Source: Reticulitermes speratus
Taxonomy: Eukaryota; Arthropoda; Insecta; Blattodea; Rhinotermitidae
DNA length: 64,000 nt
Direction: 5' to 3'
NCBI GenBank assembly: GCA_021186555.1
Contig: JAJKFL010000007.1
Location: 5,031,249 to 5,095,248 of the forward strand
Each line of letters opens with the position of its first letter. Within the stretch, counting starts at the first letter, position 1. Both the position numbers and the translations under genes were made by a program. Below are positions 47,213 through 58,993 of this stretch, in pieces. The notes under the pieces were generated by a model that did no database searches, was not told where the DNA came from, and saw only the letters and a program-made list of their open reading frames with translations.

Positions 47213-48130
47213 TTCTAACTGTTGAATTTAAAGAAACGACCTGCACCCGACTGGATATCAATCTCCCGAGCCACTACTCTTCTTCACGTTCATAATGTTC
47301 TTTTATTAACACGTTCCAAAATATTTTGTGGTATAAAAATTAATTAATTACTCTGATTTCTGAATGATAACTTCCATCATCGAGTCAGTTTAAGAACATA
47401 CGACACTTCCATAATGTCTGCACATTAATGCCTAGTAACGTACTCCTTTGAATAAAACTCCTACGCTGCAAAAAAAACCGACACTGTCATTTGTACATAT
47501 TTTTATACTGATTTATGTGGTAGGAAAAGTAACAGAAAGCCTTCAGATTTTCAATTTGCCAAAGAACATGACATTGCTATCCGCAACTTTCTCCAAATTA
47601 AAATAAAATGCAATGTCTGTTTAGCAACAGATGCCGTTCCAATGTTACGAGAAAAGAAAGTTAATGGAAAGTCAGGTAATTTTCCTGTGGGAATATCGGG
47701 ATCTATAGAAATATCCGGAGTAATCCAGCTGGCCAAGAAAAGAAAGCACCTTTTTACGGTCATGTTAATACAGATCACAGATAACTGTGGCAACTTTATT
47801 GCTATGAACAGGCCTATTACACTGACATTGCGAAGTATAATGGAAAATTGATGCTGCTTTAGCTGCTCTCACTTGCAGTCCGAGCGTGAGTGCTTACAGA
47901 ACTTGTGAGAAACATCCTCACAATGCTCAGAGAACCGTTACTACACTCCCATACATTTCATGCTCCACAGAGTGTTACTGCAAAACATACAAGAAGCTTA
48001 CAATCATCTACATGCCTAATATAATACCTCTGATCTTGAAAATTCGATATTAAATTTATTACAAATCAATTAAAATTTAATTTTCTGGTCCCACAATATT
48101 TGCAGATTTAGTAATTTTATAATTGTAAAG

Positions 48131-48409
48131 GGGGCACGCGGTGGCGCAGTTAGTTGAGGCACTGCGCTACAAGCCGGAAGGTCGCGGGTTCGATCTCCGA
48201 CGGTGTCATTGAAATGTTTCGTTGACATAATCCTTCCGGCTTCATTATGGCCCTAACAGAAATGAGTACTAGGAATATTTCCTAGGGTGGGTAAAGGCGG
48301 CCGGTGCTTAGAGCTGACAACCATACCACCTTCATGTGCCGATTGTCTAGAAATCCTGGGAGCCTCAACTCCTCAAGGCCTGTACATGGATTGCTATACC
48401 TTTACCTTT
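48131..48409 (+). mobile_element. SINE-D, near full length
   Basis: The tRNA-like head carries GGTGGCGCAGTTAGTTGAGG and GGGTTCGATCTCC. The body has gaaatgagtact and ggtaaaggcggccggtg. The tail ctatacctttacctttt is shared with SINE-C. Imperfect duplication: TTTATAATTGTAAAG at 48116-48130 against TTTATAATTTTAAAA at 48410-48424. Confidence 0.88.
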
Positions 48410-48538
48410 TTTATAATTTTAAAACACTGTACTTCATTTTCCTTTAGCAATAAAATAGGATCTAAGAAAAACGTCTGACAAGAAGTACAAAAATAATTTA
48501 AACCTCAACAGCTTATTTTCAGCAAAAATACACATACA

Positions 48539-48722
48539 CGGTAGAACCCTGTTATAACGACATCGGTTTATACGTCACCTCGTCTATACAGTCAGATACT
48601 CTGTGGTACCGATTAATTCCTCACTGTTAACATTATACTCCTCGGTTAGAAAAACACTCGTTTATAACGACATAAAATATCCAGCCCCTTTCATGACGTT
48701 ATAACCCAGTTCGACTCTATGT
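48539..48722. mobile_element. pogo/Tigger-like MITE
   Basis: The ends are inverted repeats: cggtagaaccctgttataac at the left and the complement of gttataacccagttcgact at the right. The inside repeats the 'ttataacgacat' word twice. No coding content. Confidence 0.6.
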
Positions 48723-50145
48723 GGTCGAAACTTCTCGCGCTGAATTTATGTTGTGTGCGATTACTTTTACGCGACTGTCAGTGTCTCGGATTACGTAGTG
48801 TCAAAATGTACGATGATTCATAAATGATGGATTGGAAACAATTTGGGAGGAAGCGGTCTCGGCCTAATCGAGGTACTTCCCCGGCATTTACTTACAGTGA
48901 GTGCGGAAAACCACGACAAACTTCTTATGATACTGACGGAGACTGGAATCGGGCAACTCGTTTCGCTACCACTGCACCAGTTTTGCTTCGTAAGTCGCAA
49001 ATGAAAATATCGCATGACATGTTGCATTTTGATGGTTACAAAATGACTCTTGTAAATGTTTAATTACTTATACAGTGTCTTAGCAAGTGCTGGCCTCCAG
49101 TGCTTTGTTATTCTGAGCAGGTGTGACAGCAACACTCCCACAGTCCACTGCCTGCATGTCCCTCCACGCTTCAAACACGTCTTTACGCAACGAAGCTGAA
49201 GAACGTCACATCCTATACAAGTCGCATCACGTCGCTCCTCGCTCCTTTCACAACAAATAAAATCATTGTCCAGTTCTGTAAACTTTCGCTCTCACGACTA
49301 GAGCCCTGTTAAGGTACAAAAATGTCTGCTTTCTGTACAAAACCTCTCCACTATTTTCCTCTACTACTTTCGTAAATTTAGAAAAAAAGAAAACAGCTGC
49401 CTCATGCAACATCAGATTCTACCGAGAGCTACTTAATATTTAAGCATTCACGTTACCCATCATACACAAACACCTCGTAACGGACCGCGTTTACAGCACA
49501 AACTGTAAATGATTAGCGGAATGAGAAAGTCAGAACATCACGGAAGAAAAGAATTGTATAGACTGGAATACTAAACAAAATAGGAAATGTACGCACAACG
49601 TGACACAAAGGCGCGTTCAGACCTTTGCATACAATTAACCCACTGTGGTCACACTTCTGTTGCTGTTCACAGCTGCACATAGTAGAATATTATTAATATT
49701 GTTAGGGTCCGGTGTTACATTTCTTTGAAAAACTTATTTATTTATTTATTTATTTGTATGTCTACGTTGATTGTTTTAAACTTAGTCATATACATCCTCA
49801 AATCTTCATCCCGTCTAAATACATTCTAATTGCTGACTTGGAAACAATATTCGGTACACAATTTATATGTACAGCATATTCATAATCTGCCTACACACCA
49901 AATTTAATATCCGTCGACGTAATAAATAAACAGGACTGGATACCTTTATTTTCCTCAGTCACATATCGTACAAATTGCATGAAGAAATAAGGCAGATTAG
50001 TATCGATTACTGCCGATTAACATTGATTGTTAGCGACTACCATCGATCACCCACATAACATTTGTAAATAAAATAGCCATAAATGTATGCAGATCTTCAC
50101 GTAAAGCGCCTGTTTCGTTTGTCAGAGTTTAACTAACTCCAATTT

Positions 50146-50418
50146 GGCCGTGCCATGGCTCAGGCGGTTAGTCGCCGGCCTCTCACCGCGGAGGCCCGGG
50201 TTCCATCCCGGGTCAGTCCATGTGCGATTTGTGGTGGACAAAGTGGCACTGGGACAGGTTTCTCCCCGAGTACTTCTGTTTTCCCCTGTAAATTTCATTC
50301 CACCGGTGTTCCATTACAAGGAAAAATGAAAAAAATAATCATCTTCATCACAGGTTTGCACAATAAACCTCAAGGCTGCGGTGCGTCCGTAGCATCTGCT
50401 GCGGGGCCCTTTAAAAAA
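50146..50418 (+). mobile_element. SINE-B, full length
   Basis: It has the same head, body and tail as the copy at 44758. The flanking duplication is aactccaattt at 50135-50145 and aactcaaattt at 50419-50429, one mismatch. Confidence 0.9.
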
Positions 50419-50599
50419 AACTCAAATTTTCTCGACAAATTATAGTGCCTAACACCATCTTGTATTGCTAACATCTTCAAGTACAGGGGCATTCTGGTAA
50501 TAAAATCCCCAAAGCGAAGCTTATTTCGTCGTTGACATTTCTGAGTACAAGCCAGTACAGACAATGAGATCTCCTACGTGAGCACAACTTTATTCAGGC

Positions 50600-50912
50600 G
50601 TTCAAATTTTATAGGCAAAGCGTGTTCTAGCGTTTAAATCTCCCAATAAGAACGCATCTTTACATTACGATATGAATGTACAATTGTATTCTAGTTTTAA
50701 AATATCCGAGCACCAGGTTTTTCTGGTGCTTCAGAATTCCAGTTCTAGCGTGTGATGGCGTTAAGAACTTTTCTGACATTGCGATATCGACGTACAGGCG
50801 TGTTCTTGTGTTTACATCTCCGAAAACGAGGACCTATAGTTGAAGTTATCAGCATAAGCTTATTGCGGCCTTAGAATTTCACAATTCATGCCTATTCGGG
50901 CACTGAAATCTC
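50600..50912. repeat. degenerate wing of the 32-bp array
   Basis: Words such as gcgtgttctagcgtttaaat, cgtgttcttgtgtttacatc and gaactttt recur at irregular spacing and look like decayed array units, ending at the first regular unit. Confidence 0.55.
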
Positions 50913-51488
50913 GCAGAACAAGCTTGTTTTGCCACTGATACCTTGCAGAACAAGCGTGTTCTGGCACTGATATCTCGCAGAACAAGCTTGTTTTGGCACT
51001 GATACCTTGCAGAACAAGCGTGTTCTGGCACTGATATCTCGCAGAACAAGCTTGTTTTGGCACTGATACCTTGCAGAACAAGCGTGTTCTGGCACTGATA
51101 TCTCGCAGAACAAGCTTGTTTTGGCACTGATACCTTGCAGAACAAGCGTGTTCTGGCACTGATATCTCGCAGAACAAGCGTGTTCTGGCACTGATATCTC
51201 GCAGAACAAGCTTGTTTTGGCACTGATACCTTGCAGAACAAGCGTGTTCTGGCACTGATATCTCGCAGAACAAGCTTGTTCTGGCACTGATATCTCGCAG
51301 AACAAGCGTGTTCTGGCACTGATATCTCGCAGAACAAGCTTGTTTTGGCACTGATACCTTGCAGAACAAGCTTGTTCTGGCACTGATACCTTGCAGAACA
51401 AGCGTGTTCTGGCACTGATATCTCGCAGAACAAGCTTGTTCTGGCATTGATATCTTACAGAACATGCATGATCTGGCATTGATATCTC
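50913..51488. repeat. 32-bp palindromic tandem array (17 regular units plus one decayed)
   Basis: Unit starts (gcagaacaag) fall exactly every 32 bp from 50913 to 51425. Two variants alternate over much of the array, CGTGTTCTGG..ATATCTC and CTTGTTTTGG..ATACCTT, giving a 64-bp higher-order unit. Units 12, 15 and 17 contain the perfect 18-bp palindrome CAGAACAAGCTTGTTCTG. All three minus frames are open for about 180-220 codons because a stop-free unit of 32 bp cycles through every phase; this is not evidence for a protein. Confidence 0.95.
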
Positions 51489-51630
51489 CGACCACAATGT
51501 TATTCTCGTGCTTAAAGTGCATGGTTTAAGTGTAACCTTATGTTAAAATCTCACAGAATAAGTCTCCTGGCGTTGGTGTCTCCGAGCACAAGAATAGTCC
51601 AGCGTTAACAAGCGTATTATAGCGTGAAAG
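51489..51630. repeat. degenerate right wing of the 32-bp array
   Basis: Words such as atctcacagaataagtctcc, tggcgttggtgtctccgagc and aacaagcgtattatagcg look like decayed units. Confidence 0.5.
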
Positions 51631-52334
51631 TTCCACATCTAAAAGACCGTAGCACTAAAATCTCTATGACAAGAAAAGTAACACCAGGAACGCGTCTCTT
51701 GAATGTCGCACATGCGAAGGTTATTAGAAGCAACCAAGAATTAATTACGAAGTGTTTCATAACATCGAACATAAACACTTGATAAATATAATTTGTACCT
51801 CAAATTGTGGTACACTTCTGTAGTCTCGTTTTAAATTGTGCGAATCTCCTGCGTTTGAGGGAATGTCCAAATTCCTCCTTACGGCAACACTGCGGTCTTA
51901 ACCCTCTGCATCACGAAGTTCATCTAAAAAACATTTAGAAACCAATTTCTCACCTCACAGCAGACTTGTGCCCATTAAAAAGATCAGTGGGTTAATGACG
52001 TGCAGAGAAATAATCACTGTTTGTCACGCACGTGTAAATACACTACGTGGCAAAATGCAGAGTTCTTTAATGTGGACACTGGTGGCATATTTAAGTTACC
52101 ACTGTGTTTTAGAGAGTTAAACATCCTATACGATCCATGACACACTAACAACTTAACCAATCATCTGAACAGGTATCTTCAGGAAAATCTAACAATCGCC
52201 AAAGCAGTCAAAAAACTCACCGTTTTTCTGGAAACAAGTTTCACTACAGTTTTAAGACAGTCCGTCATTTCTCCTTATCGCAAAACAGATCCAATCTGCA
52301 CCTACAAACTTTATTATTTCAGATACGTTTCAAC

Positions 52335-52450
52335 ATTATATGGGGGAGGGTGGTCAATGCCACGCGCCGGCCGCTTTACCCTCGGGAAATAACCCCGGTA
52401 CCCATTGTAGAGGGGCTGGTTGGGCCTCAGGGCCGGTCTGAACATACAAG
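52335..52450 (-). repeat. SINE-C middle fragment
   Basis: gagggtggtcaatgccacgc, ggccgctttaccctcgggaa, ggtacccattgta and agggccggtctgaac match the SINE-C body in reverse orientation. Confidence 0.8.
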
Positions 52451-52789
52451 ATAAACACACTCAGTTAGGTCATTTGTAAGTTTTTGGCCGGTGGACTTTT
52501 CAAGCGGAAGTCAAGGAAGGACTCACTTGTTCGACGATAGCTTCAGCGGATCGGCAGACGACACAAAACAAACACTCTGCCCTTGTCACCTCACGTGCAC
52601 AGTCGGCCCGACTGCCAGGCCCGCTAGGTTCTCCACTGGCCAAAAGCATATTACCTGTACACTGTAATCCGCAGATTGTCGTGCATACAGTGTCAGTTCT
52701 GATGACACTGACAAAGAAGTACTGTGTACATACTCGTATACAGCGCTTCACTATTCACCGGTATCGCAGTTAAACTTTCCGTTACTCTT

Positions 52790-53085
52790 GCAGATACAAA
52801 CAGAAGCTCAGTCGGTATAGCGACTCGCTACGTGGACGGTCCGGGGATCGAATCCCGGTGGAGGCGAGATTTTTCGCAGCCGTCCAGACCGGCCCTGGGG
52901 ACCACCCAGCCTCCTATACAATGGGTACCGGGTCTCTTTCCCGGGGGTAAAGCGGCCGGGGCGTGGAGTTGACCACCCACCATCATCTAGTGCCAGGGTT
53001 AAAGAAAGAGTAGAGCTATATCTCTACTCCCCCTCTGGGCCTTCATGGCCCGTTCTAGGAAAAACTTTACCTTTACCTTTCTACC
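52790..53085 (+). mobile_element. SINE-C, full length
   Basis: The tRNA-like head has CTCAGTCGGTATAGCGACT and GGATCGAATCCCGG. The body has ccagaccggccctgggg, ccgggggtaaagcggccggg and gtagagctatatctctac. The tail is ctttacctttaccttt. This is the best copy of the family in the window. Confidence 0.88.
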
Positions 53086-53790
53086 TAAACACATACATAT
53101 ATGTGGAAACACGCACACTTGCAAATACTTGTACGTAGGACACGTTTATTAACCCACTGTGAGACACAGTATCTCAATAAATACGTAAAGGGTGGGACAC
53201 AAAGCTCCTGCAGAAGGTTTGATTAAACGCATCACCACCATCACAACCAGAGACATTCTGCGGGTCACGAGTTCAGTCCTAGTTTCTACATTACGTACAT
53301 CCTGTGGCTAGGATCTGTATTTGAAATGCAGTGGTTTAACGTGGGATCTGTTGTGGGCAAAAGTGTACTGTGATGTCACATTTCCATTGTCATCCCTTCA
53401 AAAGTCACCCACTCTCAGAAGCGGCAGAGTGTCTAGAGCTGAGGGAGTTTCATTGAACAAGACAGACGATCAAGGTTGCTTTGTTTCTACTGATGTTCCA
53501 AGTGTTCGCTTATGTAAAATGCCTTCGCAAGTGATGAAGCTCGCGGACCACAATTTGTTAATCAAGAGCCAGTCACTGAAATGCGCGGTTCACTAATAAT
53601 GAAAATACATGTCATTTACTGATGAAATTTGGTCACAGTTTTCTTTGCATATCCCCTGCAACTACAATACATCACGCAGAGATGAGTCAGGAAACACGGA
53701 GACATATTCCAGAAGTTGGGACATACAGATTGGGTAAATGACTTGATTAAATGTACACTATACTTCTAAGACAGTGGTGTAACATGCTAG

Positions 53791-54306
53791 ATATCACTGG
53801 TGTGTATTTGGACTTTTTCCATCGTCACTGATTATACAAACACGACGTTTTGAAAGCAGACGCTTTCGTCTTCAGGTGAACTACAATCTTAAGACAAGTA
53901 ACAATCTAAGAGAGCCACCTACAAATTCATAAGAAAGAAACAACACAATCCAGACCTCTACATATAAAAATAGTGTACACAGTACTCAATCTACAAATTG
54001 CAATTACACGAATGAATTATCCCTTATTAAAAATTGTTCAGATCCGGTAAATTTTAATTTTTAATAAGGGAAAAATTCCTTTCGTTTTATTACAATTTGT
54101 AGATTGATTTTGTATACACTGTTTTTATATTTAGAGGTCTGGACTGTTTTATCTCTCACATAAGAATTTGTAGGTTTTTGGCTCTCTTAGATTGTTACTT
54201 ATCTTAAATTGTAGTTCACATGAAGAGGAAAGCAGTCTGCTTTTGAGACGTCGTGTTTGTATACTCAGTGACGATGTAAAAAGTCCAAACACCCATCAGT
54301 GATATT
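53791..54306. mobile_element. large foldback element
   Basis: Two arms of about 240-255 bp (53791-54036 and 54052-54306) are inverted copies at roughly 85-90% by eye, centred near 54046 (cccttattaaaaatt / aatttttaataaggg). Each arm carries a hammerhead-like motif, best preserved at 53841-53878 on the - strand. No protein frame. Confidence 0.82.
53841..53878 (-). ncRNA. hammerhead-like RNA motif
   Basis: On the - strand: CAC, CTGAAGA, C, GAAAGC, GTCT, GCTTTC, AAAACGTC, GTG. Stem I CAC/GTG and stem II GAAAGC/GCTTTC pair fully. The core GAAA is AAAA here. Confidence 0.45.
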
Positions 54307-54826
54307 TCTCAAATGACGTGATTGCTTACTTGACTGTCACGACACAGTTTCACTTTACATGATAACCCCACCACAGACACTACTCCTAATACTAGGACAT
54401 CAATAGACGCTTGTTTCGTGCACATCCCAAATTCCGTTTCTCAGACTAGTTCAGGAGTCACCAACTGCACTTCAAACTAGGTTACTATACTTTCTCGCGA
54501 TATCTGTACTTTACAACATTTTCCGACTCCACATCCTTCTCCTTTATCGGCATTCTTATGACCCACTTCATCTTAATGGAAGCAGCCTATATACGGCGAT
54601 AATGTATGTCTTTATCTGCCGGAGAGCGCCAAGCTACACGCGACAGACAGACGAGCCTTATCTGCATCTTCCTGAACAGCGACTGGACCACCAACGTAAC
54701 GGGCACTCAGACGGACGTTTGACGATCCTGCCGCCCACATGACAACAGAATTCGAGCGCGGAACTAAAAGTCTGACAGCCGAACAATCGTGTTGCTCTGA
54801 CCCGCTGATCTCCAACCCGCGGCCTG

Positions 54827-54958
54827 CCAGGTTGTACTTTGCGGCCCGCCAGGTTGTACTTTGCGGCCCGCCAGGTTGTACTTTGCGGCCCGCCAGGTTG
54901 TACTTTGCGGCCCGCCAGGTTGTACTTTGCGGCCTGCCAGGTTGTACTTTGCGGCCCG
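54827..54958. repeat. 22-bp tandem array, six copies
   Basis: ccaggttgtactttgcggcc plus CG repeats at 54827, 54849, 54871, 54893, 54915 and 54937 with almost no change. A hAT-like end (complement CAGTGGCGTCCAACCTT) lies at about 55073-55090, so the array may be an internal expansion in a hAT element. Confidence 0.93.
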
Positions 54959-55139
54959 ACGCCACGTTTGTAAATGTTGTATATACTACAAAAATTACAC
55001 AATAATTCAGGCGGTTAGGTGTACCACTTATCGTCATTTTTCCACGTGTGGTCCGCGAACCAAACCACAAGAAGGTTGGACGCCACTGTTCTACCTAGAC
55101 ACAGTCATGCGAGTTTTTAGGCTTTCGCAGCGGTGCAGT

Positions 55140-55240
55140 TGAGGTCTCCGTTCTTCTGGGATGTGGAACTGCGTCACTAGGTGATTTGTGTCCGACGTTT
55201 CGAGACAGTGTGGTGGTCTCATCTTCAAGGGTAAAAATAT
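55140..55240 (-). repeat. Penelope-type repeat fragment with hammerhead-like motif
   Basis: Homologous to 31985-32075. On the - strand (55233-55190): CTTGAAGA, T, GAGAC/GTCTC stem, GAAACGTC. Confidence 0.6.
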
Positions 55241-55871
55241 CCAATGTCATTCCGTTATGAGACTATCCAAATTGTGATCAGAACATACGAAAGTCCACCG
55301 TCGCTACAAACAACATATTACCACAAATGCCATACAACTAGGCCACAGTACAAACGTATGTAAGAATAAAGTGAAAATAACAGCAGCGCGTTCTGTTTTC
55401 ACTTCGCTCCTACAAACGTTTACGAGACAAAAGGCTCAGCCAGACAGGACACAGATAAACGAACACAACATGACGCAAAGAATATTCTATGCGCATGTCG
55501 GGTAACGATATTGGCTACTGCTTTCGTCCGGATGAAACTTTGAGGTTAAGATGCACTCTTCGTAACTGATAATTAACGCAAAAATGCATACAGTAATCAT
55601 ATTAACACGTATTATGCTACACTTGATTGTAATTCGTAAATAATACGGCGCTACATACGATGGATTGAAATTTGTTGTGGTGTCACGTAATCATCAATGA
55701 CGTAGACGTCGTGTGGTGGTGCCATGTCGTTGTGCAGTTACCGATTTGTTTCGTGCCATTTACATGATGCATAATTATGAAAAATAAAAACAAGCCAACA
55801 ATGTTTAATAATTATTACTTACATCTAGTAATATGAAATATGGTACGTAGATATTAAGAATATAGCAATAA

Positions 55872-55926
55872 CTATTTGAAACACCAACTGGATGCATCCA
55901 GTGCATCCAGTTGGTGTTTTAAATAG
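55872..55926. repeat. hairpin with 25-bp stem
   Basis: Arms 55872-55896 and 55902-55926 pair at 24 of 25 positions with a 5-nt loop (TCCAG). The stem holds CCAACTGGATGCA. Confidence 0.85.
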
Positions 55927-56100
55927 TGACAATAGCAATAAATTGTGTATGAACCATTATTTAACGTCAGAAATTACAAAACGTTTCGTCGGTCTGAAGT
56001 GTTGAGGTTACATTATGACCGATAAATTTAACAAAAACATCATCAACATATACGTACAAGCAGTAAGTTTCTCAACGATACACAACAACATACCCTAACA

Positions 56101-56328
56101 ACAGTAACAACACCTACACAGATACACTGTGCACAACAACAGTAACAACACCTACACAGATACACTGTGCACAACAACAGTAACAACACCTACACAGATA
56201 CACTGTGCACAACAACAGTAACAACACCTACACAGATACACTGTGCACAACAACAGTAACAACACCTACACAGATACACTGTGCACAACAACAGTAACAA
56301 CACCTACACAGATACACTGTGCACAACA
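56101..56328. repeat. 38-bp tandem array, six copies
   Basis: Units beginning acagtaacaacacctacaca recur exactly at 56101, 56139, 56177, 56215, 56253 and 56291 and are almost identical, so the array is recent. Confidence 0.95.
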
Positions 56329-56663
56329 ACACAAAGTGCAACCCAGTGCAAATAATGCAATGACCACCTGACGATGGTGCAGGATGCACAGACCCGACCG
56401 CGCACAAAGTTACGGTACACGTACATTTCCTATCTTGTGACGGTGCTTCTATATTAGCATACCTTGCGGAACTAACACTATACCGCTCACTTGTACGTCC
56501 GGCGTCATAAAAAAAATTGCGCGTCCTATTTACAGAATGAACTGTATCAAGAAGCCATTACTTAAGTTGCTCTCACATGTTCAGTCCAAAACAAATTTCA
56601 TTTGCATTTCCACGCATAATAACCAACGCATACATTTTGGTCCGTTACAAAGTTCACATCTGG

Positions 56664-56685
56664 AAAAAAAAAAAAAAAAAAAAAA
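56664..56685 (+). repeat. 22-nt poly(A) run
   Basis: Uninterrupted A run. No SINE head recognised just upstream. Confidence 0.95.
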
Positions 56686-56893
56686 GGTACGTCGCACTGC
56701 TCACACTCATCACACTTATAAGGTACGGCACCTCCCGCACTTTGTGAATACGGCTCTATCCCATCCTGTCACGTCAGTTGTTCTGAAACCAGGAACCTGC
56801 CCCGTAGTTAGAATCATTTTCTCCCAACAGCATTACACCACAGTGGATAAGTCTGGAGTATGAGTCAAATTTACTTCCGCACTGAGGCAACTA

Positions 56894-57143
56894 GCCGATC
56901 CCAGTGGCCGCACGGTTTAAGGCCTGAGTCTGCGGCCGCTCGCATGCTGGGATTGCGAGTTCGAATCCCGCCAGGAGCATGGATGTCTCGTGTGTTGTGT
57001 GTTGTCAGGTAAAGGTCTCTGCGTCGGGCTGATCACTCGTCCAGAGGAGTCCTACCAAGTGTGGTGTGTCTGAGTGTGATCGTGAAGCCCCAATAAAGAA
57101 GAGGCCCTGGCCCACTAGGGGCTATTGCGCCACTGAAAAATCC
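56894..57143 (+). mobile_element. SINE-A, near full length
   Basis: Head GCCGATCCCAGTGGCCGC, B box GAGTTCGAATCCC, family body and A-rich end. Imperfect flanking aggcaact / aggcagct. Confidence 0.88.
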
Positions 57144-57236
57144 AGGCAGCTCTTTATCATTACACCTACAGACGGCCTTCCACCTACCACCACCTCAAGT
57201 CAGAGTTCATCCAGATGGTTTAGCGGCCAGGATTCG

Positions 57237-57490
57237 ATGTAAAATGGTAAAGTCGCTATACATGCCACGAAGGCATACAGTGAGAGTGGAACTGTGGCTC
57301 CACACATTCTTAACCTCGACTCTAGAAGGAGGTGAGTGACCAGCCTCACGCACCGGCTTCTGATACCCACTGAATAGAAGATTACATGGACCCCAGAGTC
57401 GGTCCGGAGTTTTTGGAGAACAGATAAACCTATGCCACTGCCAGGATTCGAAACCAGGATCGTGCAGACTGTTGCCTAGTCAGGATTCTA
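57237..57490 (-). repeat. old SINE-C copy
   Basis: taaaatggtaaagtcgc, catgccacgaaggcatacag, ttcttaacctcgactctag, tacccactgaatag and the head complement aggattcgaaaccagg occur in the family order, reversed. Confidence 0.75.
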
Positions 57491-57905
57491 CGTTAGTAGT
57501 GAAAAGGTTCCGAGTTCAATACTGATTCTTGTAGATACTCAAGGAAATAAAAGTATCAAAAACGTATTAGTGTCATGACGAACCGTATCATAAAGACATG
57601 AGGACAGTCAACTGCCCAGACGGCGTGTATATCAAATGTACCTGTATTACATTACATAAATGGCAAGGCCCAACATAACTGTGGTTAAGTAACTCAAACA
57701 TCAGACACTCACGTGTAATTTGCGCGAATCATAAGTTTCTGTAATAAACTATTTACGACCTGACAACAAAATACTTCCCATACACCCTACACGCACTCTA
57801 CACGCGTAAGATCTTACACCACTGTAATACTAGGGCTTCAGGTTCGAATGCTGCTCGAATCACGGACGTAAAAAGCCTGTGACCGTGTTTTGTGTTGTCC
57901 TACAA

Positions 57906-58119
57906 GTGGCCGCGCGGTCTAAGGCGTGGGTCTGCGGCCGCTCGCTTGCTGGGATTGTGGGTTCGAATCCCGCAGGGGGCATGGATGTCTGTCTCTTGTT
58001 AGTGATGTGTGTTGTCAGGTAGAGGTCTCTGTGTGGTGTGTCTGAGTGTCATCGTAAAACCTCGATAATGAGGAATACCTGGCCCACGAGGGGCTGTTGC
58101 GCCATGGGAAAAAAATAAA
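57906..58119 (+). mobile_element. SINE-A with perfect 11-bp duplication
   Basis: It starts gtggccgcgcggtctaaggc (first ten bases of the family missing) and ends A-rich. TTGTCCTACAA flanks it at 57895-57905 and 58120-58130. A stretch of the body (tcgtccagaggag) is deleted. Confidence 0.9.
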
Positions 58120-58993
58120 TTGTCCTACAAAGGTGGAGTGCTTGGAACAGTCTGATTCTCCTTCCAAGAGTTTCCACATATCTCGAAGTATTCACACGTT
58201 GACATTTAATTCTAAATCGGAAGACGCTAGATTGAAAATTGCCTTCTATAAGAAAACAGTAAATACTTTTCAGTATTTTAAGCAACAGTGAAATGAAAGC
58301 TTCGTTCTTAGAGCCTCAAGCGAAGTGGTACAGACGCTGTGTATCTCTGCGGTTCACATCTAAGTGGTACAGTTCCACTTCCCTGGGCAAACACAGCCCC
58401 TAAAACCGCAGTCAGCAAGTGAATCAAGAAAGTGAAATGAAGCTTAGCGTGAGAATAGTTCCGTCACACAGAATACAAATATGCATTAATTTTCTGTAGC
58501 CATCGTTTCCTTTACTGTGGTCATTCAACCAATCAGTCCGTGACAAAGACTGATCAGTACATGCTCAGCAGGAAAATACAGCCTCACAGCTCGGCTTGTT
58601 CAGGAAAAAAACTGAATATACGTAGAATACAAAGAACTTAAGCTAAAAGCAAGTTCTGCATGAGTCTTCACGGTACATGTTACAGTATTCCAACTTTAGT
58701 TCACTTAATTACGAAACTACTTCCTTCATCACCAGAGAATTACGACAGCATTAATACATCTCCAGATAATGTGCAATTTGATCCTCACAGCGGTGCTGAT
58801 GATGATTCAAGTCTTATGGGAAGTCAGGCCCCTTCGAAGGGGTCAAACAATCCAACTGGAATGCCTGACCCCAAGGACGTACTACGCTCCTCCGAAATTA
58901 CGTGCATTGTCTGTCTACCCGTCGACAAGGCAAAACACTCCAGAAGGCCTCAATTTTCATTATCTCAGAAAACTGTTGCCCGAGTACAGCATA

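Noticed and set aside
48824..49063. A 79-codon + strand frame beginning MMDWKQFGRKRSRPN.
   Set aside because: Resembles translated fragments I associate with dispersed insect repeats rather than a gene; no domain and no neighbours.
50913..51488. A CRISPR array, because of regular palindromic repeats.
   Set aside because: Units are directly adjacent with no unique spacers, and the DNA is animal nuclear DNA.
50860..51522. Overlapping minus-strand frames of 184-220 codons reading ARYQCQNKLVL-type repeats.
   Set aside because: They are a by-product of a stop-free 32-bp tandem unit that cycles through all phases; no other coding signal.
54612..55070. A 152-codon - strand frame with AAKYNLAGRKVQPG-type repeats.
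   Set aside because: It is produced by the 22-bp tandem array, whose length lets the frame repeat every 66 bp.
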